Positions 55,008 to 64,000 of a stretch of 64,000 nucleotides of DNA are shown in pieces (the stretch's first letter is position 1; each line of letters opens with the position of its first letter). The position numbers and the translations under genes are program-made. Source of the stretch: Metellina segmentata (Eukaryota > Arthropoda > Arachnida > Araneae > Tetragnathidae); NCBI GenBank assembly GCA_947359465.1, contig OX375876.1, positions 87,140,184 through 87,204,183 on the forward strand, given 5' to 3'. The notes under the pieces were generated by a model. It searched no databases. It had not been told where the DNA came from and saw only the letters and a program-made list of their open reading frames with translations.

Positions 55008-55011
55008 TTAA

Positions 55012-56861
55012 TTTCCCACGGCCGGAAGTTGGTCACTTCAGACCTGAGGGCCCAAAATGAGATTGATGTTTCAAAAATAAGCCAATTTGACGTAAATCAA
55101 GGTTTCGTTAACCCCGGAAGGAGAAATATCGTAAACTGGTCTGAAAATATTCAAATATATTTCCAAACGAATCGCTCATTTAGTATTATCGTAGTTTGAT
55201 CGGTTGCTAGGGGCTGCGAAGAATCCATTCATATGGGCGATGAATGCCTGAATGGGAATGAAGTGAAGAAGGATGGTGATCGAGGGCGTGTTTAGAGGAA
55301 GGGACCTCAAGGCTCGAGCCCTACCCTGAAATATTTTAAATATTTCGAACAAAAATCAAAAATACACTCTGAATCTAAATTTATTAGAGTAAATCAAATT
55401 TTTGTTTATCGTTCTGGTGGAAATGCACGTAAATGTGTCTGAAAATCAATAAATGAATCACGTTGAATAAGGCTTTAGTATTTCTCTGACTGATATTAAA
55501 AATAAGAATAATTCGCTCTTATAATTAATGGACGGATTTCGAAAAATAGTTAATATTCGGAAAGTAGTTCCTTGAAAAATTAAAGAAATTATTATTATTG
55601 TCTACAATAGATATGTGTCTCAATCATACTTTTCTATTAAATATGTATACTTACAGAATAGTTGTTCTCAATCTTTGCGAAATGGGGGGGGGAATTCTAT
55701 TTTTATGTAACGAGGGCCCGAGAGATCCCAACAAATTTACACGTACATAATTTTTTCAAGTTCGTACATTCGACTAACATAATTTTTATTTATGGCATAA
55801 CCATGAAGTGAGTTACTACAGTTATATACCTGTAGGCATATTATTATTGAAAAATCTCGTCACTATGGTTTCGGTACAAGCACTCACACGCAGCAATACA
55901 ATCTTGCAGAGATACAGCATTAAGGATGATATATTTGAAAATCGGATAGATTACGAGGACTAGAATTCCAATGGAAAATATTTCTCTATTTTTTCTTGCG
56001 GTATGGCCACTAACTTTTGCTACAAAGATGCTGTAGTGTTACTCATTGGAATCATCTAGTAAAGCAATCCACAATTGGCGCACTGCTGTCGCAGGTAGAG
56101 AGCAAACTGGCTTATTCTTCTTTTATTTTTCTCCTCGAGTGAACGGTTGCTTTTCTCTCAGATCCAAAGTGTTCCATTGAATCCGCATTTGCTTTGTTCC
56201 TGTCTTGTACTGCTTGCAATAAATGATTAAGTGTTTCCTTGTAGTGTAGTTCATTTCTACAAGATCCCCACAAATGGTGACCCGGACGTGATTTGAACAT
56301 TTACAACTTCGATGGATTGTCCACGATGGATAGTTGAATCACCAATGCGATGCCTTTCAACAACCACTTGAGGATCTGTGATAGCAGACACTGCTCATTT
56401 ACTATCTCAGATTCACTCCATCCATTGCTGCTCAGCCTTCACTTCACAAGGGCACTCACACTCGGCTGCTAAAGGCAACACAGGACAATTACAACTATGA
56501 TCTTAGTACAGCTCTCACAGTCTCACGTAAATGGCAATCATTCTACTAGTAGCATCAACTATCGCATTTCGGAACCGCTAAATTCTGGAAGGGGAGTAAT
56601 GTAGCGAGCTGAGCCACCACTACAAAAATTAACTTCCGATGCAGTGGTATATAGTCCAGCAGTGTGACTCAACTCTACCATGAAGTACTTTTTAGTACAC
56701 AAAGTTGCACTGTTTCATTCTGGCTTGCTATTGCTCACCTTGTTCTCTAGGGGACAATTTACGCTTTATGGGTCTGAGCTTTTTAGACATATTCACGAAT
56801 GTTTTTCTCCTCGGAATGTTTCCACTGTGAAATATTTATTTGTAAAAAAATATCCCTTGCG
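55012..56861. other. Unique DNA
   Basis: No gene recognised. A 73-codon plus-strand frame (56680-56901) starts with a hydrophobic stretch but runs into a SINE and is not called. Confidence 0.35.
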
Positions 56862-57022
56862 TGATGAAGTTTGGAAAGTGATGTACCAACACAGGTTTTG
56901 ACTTCGTCATCTGACCGTGGCTCAAAATTACGTTGCGTTGTCCTTAAATCTTTCTCTTCGGGATTGTCGCCAATACCCCGTTGCGTTGCTCCAGTGCTAC
57001 ATTAATTTACTACCTAACTACC
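56862..57022 (+). mobile_element. SINE fragment at left edge of the satellite
   Basis: GATGAAGTTTGGAAAGTGAT, TCATCTGACCGTGGCTCAAA, GTCGCCAATACCCCGTTGCG and a CTACC tail. It is 5' truncated. Confidence 0.85.
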
Positions 57023-57073
57023 TACTTCATAAGAATGTTCAGAATGCAGAAATAAAAAACTCCTGCAAACCCC

Positions 57074-60000
57074 CTCAGGACTCGTTATAATTAATTCAAG
57101 GACCCGGAGGTTCAGAATCACTGAGTTGGATTTGGTAGCTGGATACTTCTGACAGGACTACTGCGTTTACTACACATTTTTTAAATTGAGGGATAGATAG
57201 TCAAATTAACGTGGCATTGGAGCAACACAATGGGCCCTCTCATGGCCTGTTATAATTAATTCAAGGACCCGGAGGTTAAGAATCACTGAGTTCGATTTGG
57301 TAGCTGGATACTTCTGACAGGACTACTGCGTTTACTACACATTTTTTAAATTGAGGGATAGATAGTCAAATTAACGTGGCATTGGAGCAACACAATGGGC
57401 CCTCTCATGGCCTGTTATAATTAATTCAAGGACCCGGAGGTTAAGAATCACTGAGTTGGATTTGGTAGCTGGATACTTCTGACAGGACTACTGCGTTTAC
57501 TACACATTTTTTAAATTGAGGGATAGATAGTAAAATTAACGTGGCATTGGAGCAACACAATGGGCCCTCTCATGGCCTGTTATAATTAATTCAAGGACCC
57601 GGAGGTTAAGAATCACTGAGTTCGATTTGGTAGCTGGATACTTCTGACAGGACTACTGCGTTTACTACACATTTTTTAAATTGAGGGATAGATAGTCAAA
57701 TTAACGTGGCATTGGAGCAACACAATGGGCCCTCTCATGGCCTGTTATAATTAATTCAAGGACCCGGAGGTTAAGAATGACTGAGTTCGATTTGGTAGCT
57801 GGATACTTCTGACAGGACTACTGCGTTTACTACACATTTTTTAAATTGAGGGATAGATAGTAAAATTAACGTGGCATTGGAGCAACACAATGGGCCCTCT
57901 CATGGCCTGTTATAATTAATTCAAGGACCCGGAGGTTAAGAATGACTGAGTTCGATTTGGTAGCTGGATACTTCTGACAGGACTACTGCGTTTACTACAC
58001 ATTTTTTAAATTGAGGGATAGATAGTAAAATTAACGTGGCATTGGAGCAACACAATGGGCCCTCTCATGGCCTGTTATAATTAATTCAAGGACCCGGAGG
58101 TTAAGAATCACTGAGTTGGATTTGGTAGCTGGATACTTCTGACAGGACTACTGCGTTTACTACACATTTTTTAAATTGAGGGATAGATAGTAAAATTAAC
58201 GTGGCATTGGAGCAACACAATGGGCCCTCTCATGGCCTGTTATAATTAATTCAAGGACCCGGAGGTTAAGAATCACTGAGTTGGATTTGGTAGCTGGATA
58301 CTTCTGACAGGACTACTGCGTTTACTACACATTTTTTAAATTGAGGGATAGATAGTCAAATTAACGTGGCATTGGAGCAACACAATGGGCCCTCTCATGG
58401 CCTGTTATAATTAATTCAAGGACCCGGAGGTTAAGAATGACTGAGTTCGATTTGGTAGCTGGATACTTCTGACAGGACTACTGCGTTTACTACACATTTT
58501 TTAAATTGAGGGATAGATAGTAAAATTAACGTGGCATTGGAGCAACACAATGTGCCCTCTCATGGCCTGTTATAATTAATTCAAGGACCCGGAGGTTAAG
58601 AATCACTGAGTTGGATTTGGTAGCTGGATACTTCTGACAGGACTACTGCGTTTACTACACATTTTTTAAATTGAGGGATAGATAGTAAAATTAACGTGGC
58701 ATTGGAGCAACACAATGGGCCCTCTCATGGCCTGTTATAATTAATTCAAGGACCCGGAGGTTAAGAATCACTGAGTTGGATTTGGTAGCTGGATACTTCT
58801 GACAGGACTACTGCGTTTACTACACATTTTTTAAATTGAGGGATAGATAGTCAAATTAACGTGGCATTGGAGCAACACAATGGGCCCTCTCATGGCCTGT
58901 TATAATTAATTCAAGGACCCGGAGGTTAAGAATGACTGAGTTCGATTTGGTAGCTGGATACTTCTGACAGGACTACTGCGTTTACTACACATTTTTTAAA
59001 TTGGAGGATAGGTAGTCAAATTAACGTGGCATTGGAGCAACACAATGGGCCCTCTCATGGCCTGTTATAATTAATTCAAGGACCGGAGGTTAAGACTCAC
59101 TGAGTTGGATTTGGTAGCTGGATACTTCTGACAGGACTACTGCGTTTACTACACATTTTTTAAATTGAGGGATAGATAGTCAAATTAACGTGGCATTGGA
59201 GCAACACAATGGGCCCTCTCATGGCCTGTTATAATTAATTCAAGGACCCGGAGGTTAAGAATGACTGAGTTCGATTTGGTAGCTGGATACTTCTGACAGG
59301 ACTACTGCGTTTACTACACATTTTTTAAATTGAGGGATAGATAGTCAAATTAACGTGGCATTGGAGCAACACAATGGGCCCTCTCATGGCCTGTTATAAT
59401 TAATTCAATGACCGGAGGTTAAGACTCACTGAGTTGGATTTGGTAGCTGGATACTTCTGACAGGACTACTGCGTTTACTACACATTTTTTAAATTGAGGG
59501 ATAGATAGTCAAATTAACGTGGCATTGGAGCAACACAATGGGCCCTCTCATGGCCTGTTATAATTAATTCAAGGACCCGGAGGTTAAGAATGACTGAGTT
59601 CGATTTGGTAGCTGGATACTTCTGACAGGACTACTGCGTTTACTACACATTTTTTAAATTGAGGGATAGATAGTCAAATTAACGTGGCATTGGAGCAACA
59701 CAATTGGCCCTCTCATGGCCTGTTATAATTAATTCAAGGACCCGGAGGTTAAGAATCACTGAGTTGGATTTGGTAGCTGGATACTTCTGACAGGACTACT
59801 GCGTTTACTACACATTTTTTAAATTGAGGGATAGATAGTAAAATTAACGTGGCATTGGAGCAACACAATGGGCCCTCTCATGGCCTGTTATAATTAATTC
59901 AAGGACCCGGAGGTTAAGAATCACTGAGTTGGATTTGGTAGCTGGATACTTCTGACAGGACTACTGCGTTTACTACACATTTTTTAAATTGAGGGATAGA

Positions 60001-62805
60001 TAGTCAAATTAACGTGGCATTGGAGCAACACAATGGGCCCTCTCATGGCCTGTTATAATTAATTCAAGGACCCGGAGGTTAAGAATGACTGAGTTCGATT
60101 TGGTAGCTGGATACTTCTGACAGGACTACTGCGTTTACTACACATTTTTTAAATTGGAGGATAGGTAGTCAAATTAACGTGGCATTGGAGCAACACAATG
60201 GGCCCTCTCATGGCCTGTTATAATTAATTCAAGGACCGGAGGTTAAGACTCACTGAGTTGGATTTGGTAGCTGGATACTTCTGACAGGACTACTGCGTTT
60301 ACTACACATTTTTTAAATTGAGGGATAGATAGTCAAATTAACGTGGCATTGGAGCAACACAATGGGCCCTCTCATGGCCTGTTATAATTAATTCAAGGAC
60401 CCGGAGGTTAAGAATGACTGAGTTCGATTTGGTAGCTGGATACTTCTGACAGGACTACTGCGTTTACTACACATTTTTTAAATTGAGGGATAGATAGTCA
60501 AATTAACGTGGCATTGGAGCAACACAATGGGCCCTCTCATGGCCTGTTATAATTAATTCAATGACCGGAGGTTAAGACTCACTGAGTTGGATTTGGTAGC
60601 TGGATACTTCTGACAGGACTACTGCGTTTACTACACATTTTTTAAATTGAGGGATAGATAGTCAAATTAACGTGGCATTGGAGCAACACAATGGGCCCTC
60701 TCATGGCCTGTTATAATTAATTCAAGGACCCGGAGGTTAAGAATGACTGAGTTCGATTTGGTAGCTGGATACTTCTGACAGGACTACTGCGTTTACTACA
60801 CATTTTTTAAATTGAGGGATAGATAGTCAAATTAACGTGGCATTGGAGCAACACAATTGGCCCTCTCATGGCCTGTTATAATTAATTCAAGGACCCGGAG
60901 GTTAAGAATCACTGAGTTGGATTTGGTAGCTGGATACTTCTGACAGGACTACTGCGTTTACTACACATTTTTTAAATTGAGGGATAGATAGTAAAATTAA
61001 CGTGGCATTGGAGCAACACAATGGGCCCTCTCATGGCCTGTTATAATTAATTCAAGGACCCGGAGGTTAAGAATCACTGAGTTGGATTTGGTAGCTGGAT
61101 ACTTCTGACAGGACTACTGCGTTTACTACACATTTTTTAAATTGAGGGATAGATAGTCAAATTAACGTGGCATTGGAGCAACACAATGGGCCCTCTCATG
61201 GCCTGTTATAATTAATTCAAGGACCCGGAGGTTAAGAATGACTGAGTTCGATTTGGTAGCTGGATACTTCTGACAGGACTACTGCGTTTACTACACATTT
61301 TTTAAATTGGAGGATAGGTAGTCAAATTAACGTGGCATTGGAGCAACACAATGGGCCCTCTCATGGCCTGTTATAATTAATTCAAGGACCGGAGGTTAAG
61401 ACTCACTGAGTTGGATTTGGTAGCTGGATACTTCTGACAGGACTACTGCGTTTACTACACATTTTTTAAATTGAGGGATAGATAGTCAAATTAACGTGGC
61501 ATTGGAGCAACACAATGGGCCCTCTCATGGCCTGTTATAATTAATTCAAGGACCCGGAGGTTAAGAATGACTGAGTTCGATTTGGTAGCTGGATACTTCT
61601 GACAGGACTACTGCGTTTACTACACATTTTTTAAATTGAGGGATAGATAGTCAAATTAACGTGGCATTGGAGCAACACAATGGGCCCTCTCATGGCCTGT
61701 TATAATTAATTCAATGACCGGAGGTTAAGACTCACTGAGTTGGATTTGGTAGCTGGATACTTCTGACAGGACTACTGCGTTTACTACACATTTTTTAAAT
61801 TGAGGGATAGATAGTCAAATTAACGTGGCATTGGAGCAACACAATGGGCCCTCTCATGGCCTGTTATAATTAATTCAAGGACCCGGAGGTTAAGAATGAC
61901 TGAGTTCGATTTGGTAGCTGGATACTTCTGACAGGACTACTGCGTTTACTACACATTTTTTAAATTGAGGGATAGATAGTCAAATTAACGTGGCATTGGA
62001 GCAACACAATTGGCCCTCTCATGGCCTGTTATAATTAATTCAAGGACCCGGAGGTTAAGAATCACTGAGTTGGATTTGGTAGCTGGATACTTCTGACAGG
62101 ACTACTGCGTTTACTACACATTTTTTAAATTGAGGGATAGATAGTCAAATTAACGTGGCATTGGAGCAACACAATGGGCCCTCTCATGGCCTGTTATAAT
62201 TAATTCAAGGACCCGGAGGTTAAGAATCACTGAGTTGGATTTGGTAGCTGGATACTTCTGACAGGACTACTGCGTTTACTACACATTTTTTAAATTGAGG
62301 GATAGATAGTCAAATTAACGTGGCATTGGAGCAACACAATGGGCCCTCTCATGGCCTGTTATAATTAATTCAAGGACCCGGAGGTTAAGAATGACTGAGT
62401 TCGATTTGGTAGCTGGATACTTCTGACAGGACTACTGCGTTTACTACACATTTTTTAAATTGAGGGATAGATAGTCAAATTAACGTGGCATTGGAACAAC
62501 ACAATGGGCCCTCTCATGGCCTGTTATAATTAATTCAAGGACCGGAGGTTAAGACTCACTGAGTTGGATTTGGTAGCTGGATACTTCTGACAGGACTACT
62601 GCGTTTACTACACATTTTTTAAATTGGAGGATAGGTAGTCAAATTAACGTGGCATTGGAGCAACACAATGGGCCCTCTCATGGCCTGTTATAATTAATTC
62701 AAGCACCTGGAGGTTAAGAATCACTGAGTTGGATTTGGTAGCTGGATGCTTCTAACTAGACTACTGCGTTTACTTCACATTTTTTTATTGGGGGGGGGGA
62801 GTAGT
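57074..62805. repeat. 165-bp satellite array, about 35 monomers, partly 7-mer higher-order
   Basis: Monomer starts (CTCATGGCC) fall at 57239, 57404, 57569 and onward at 165-bp steps. Monomers whose CCCGGAG is shortened to CCGGAG are 164 bp. Between 58889 and 62347 a seven-monomer block of 1153 bp (five 165-bp and two 164-bp units) is present three times, starting at 58889, 60042 and 61195. Marker variants recur at exactly that spacing: TTGGAGGATAGG at 59001, 60154 and 61307; CAATTGGCC at 59701, 60854 and 62007; CAATGACCGG at 59406, 60559 and 61712. Edge monomers are more diverged. Confidence 0.98.
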
Positions 62806-62925
62806 TAAATTAACATCACACTAGAGAAGCACAATGGTCGAGGATCAATCCCGGAAAGGTATGATACGCGGGCAACACCTCGTAATTTTGAACTACGCTT
62901 CGAGCGTCACATCTTCATGAAATGT
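62806..62925 (-). mobile_element. SINE 3' half continuing out of the satellite
   Basis: After a poly-G run (62790-62799), TTAAATTAACATCACACTAG, GAGGATCAATCCCGGAA, CAACACCTCGTAATTTTGAA and CTACGC match the SINE in complement and continue the SINE piece present in each monomer. Confidence 0.8.
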
Positions 62926-63740
62926 CCTTTATAACCGCTGTATTTAGTAAAACAGTAATTCCTGGTTATAACACTTTTCTATAACATGCCCCTCCTGTTT
63001 ATAAGCAGCCGAACAATATTATTTTCAGTTCCTCGCACAACGGAAGACGAAAGGGGTCACTGAACACTTCCACGACCCCCCCCCCCCAATGGATTCATCC
63101 CCCGTTCAACACAGACAGGACAACAAAGGTTGGGTAGTGTAAATATAGGCTAAACGGGCTCTAGCATAATGACTATTAAGATATATAAAGGCGTGAACCT
63201 TCATCACAAATGGGGTCCTTACAAAATGACCGGAACCGCCTGCCATTGAGAATCTCCTGAGGAGAGGGCATTTCTCATGTAGAAGTTGGATAATAATCTT
63301 ATGCCGCCGTCACCTGGTATCGGACGCCACAATAGTTTGATTTATGTATGACGGAAGATTTACACCTAGGCTGGCGCAATGGGTGTTGGGAGAAGAAAGG
63401 GGTTGACCTGACCGGTGTCCAGGTGTCCAGGGTGGGGTGCCTCGGAAGGAAAGGGGACTGTTGTAATAAATATGTGTTATTTTTGAGCTTCCTAGACCGT
63501 GATTATTTGTCGAGTTTTGTAAATAAGGGCACGGTTAGGAAATATTTCATGACAGACAGCTTGTATGTTCCTGTACTTATCCCATCCTATCACTGAAACC
63601 TGTGAATATCATTTTAATATATGCCCTAATATTAAAAGCGTGTTAGTTTATTAATATTATAATTGCCCTTGTGTTACTCCAGTGCGACGTACATTCAACA
63701 GGCTGCTATAAATATAATTTTGATCGTATAGACACTGAAG
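62926..63740. other. Unique DNA, GC-elevated in 63030-63470
   Basis: It contains a poly-C run at 63078-63087, GACAACAAAGG, CATAATGACTATTAAG and CCAGGTGTCCAGGGTGGGGT. An 82-codon frame at 63348-63596 has no recognised motif. A SINE scrap (CTCCAGTGCGACGTACATTC) lies at 63675-63700. Confidence 0.3.
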
Positions 63741-64000
63741 TAAAGGTAAGTAGGTATTTTAATTAACGTCGCACTAGAGCAACTTAGCGGGATATTGGCT
63801 ACGGTCCGGGATCAAATCCGAAAAGAAAGATCCTATGACAACAACAAGTAGTTTTGAACCACCGTCAGAGGATGAGGTCACATCTGAGCAGGAGCCCCTC
63901 TCTCCAAACTTACACCCCGAGCCAACGCGAGAACATTTAAGGCTACAACAGATTTAACGTGCATCAGCCCCCTTTGTGAACGGTCTTTGGTTGGATTCGA
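63741..64000 (-). mobile_element. SINE-B, cut by window end
   Basis: Plus-strand view: TTTTAATTAACGTCGCACTA, GCTACGGTCCGGGATCAAAT, TTTTGAACCACCGTCAG, CTCTCCAAACTTACACC, GAGAACATTTAAGGC, GATTTAACGTGCATCAGCCC and GAACGGTCTTTGGTTGGATT. The tRNA-like head lies beyond the window. Confidence 0.9.

Noticed and set aside
57074..62805. CRISPR array or coding repeats
   Set aside because: Monomers are directly adjacent without spacers, the genome is eukaryotic, and no frame stays open through the monomers.

Overview
The window is AT-rich, intergenic-looking animal DNA in which I find no intact host protein-coding gene, no true tRNA or rRNA gene and no CRISPR. Its content is tRNA-headed SINEs, terminal-inverted-repeat DNA transposons of several superfamilies, Helitron-like elements and long tandem arrays. 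This fits an arthropod genome. A chelicerate such as a spider is possible, but the sequence alone does not settle it.

Layout. 1-257: a hAT end inside a SINE. 2.8-8 kb: a large inverted repeat with a tRNA-like stem, two hAT elements with perfect 8-bp target-site duplications (TSDs), and a piggyBac-like MITE. 9.7-13.1 kb: a dead Tc1-type element (catalytic spacing DD36E) and a dead pogo/Tigger-like element. 13.3-20.5 kb: SINE fragments, two piggyBac-like MITEs and GC-elevated unique DNA. 21.1-23.4 kb: a 184/188-bp dimeric tandem array. 25-28.9 kb: a Harbinger-like element with a nested SINE, a 93-bp MITE, a second Tc1-type copy and a different SINE family. 29.6-34.2 kb: SINE fragments, a 16-bp minisatellite, a Helitron-like element and a deleted mariner. 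35.3-37.6 kb: a DD41D (rosa-type) transposon inserted into a decaying minus-strand reading frame. 39.4-46.8 kb: a SINE-dense zone with SINE-in-SINE nests and a local duplication. 46.9-49.6 kb: unique DNA, including a cluster of nuclear-receptor half-sites. 49.7-52.8 kb: two multi-level nests (TA-element in Helitron; Helitron in hAT in SINE). 57.07-62.8 kb: about 35 copies of a 165-bp satellite, partly organised as a 7-mer higher-order repeat of 1153 bp. The window ends inside another SINE.

How the parts relate. One SINE family (SINE-A, 333 bp, 13-bp TSDs at 39855/40201) dominates. SINE-B shares its 3' half. SINE-C shares a central block with SINE-B. The 165-bp satellite monomer carries a piece of the SINE 3' tail, and the right edge of the array runs into the remainder of a SINE, so the array probably grew from a SINE-containing locus. 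All transposase reading frames seen are broken. The one intact small frame is a 56-codon fusion of the two ends of a transposase inside a nested TA element (50243-50413). Family names rest on termini, TSDs and protein motifs read by eye. No database search was possible.
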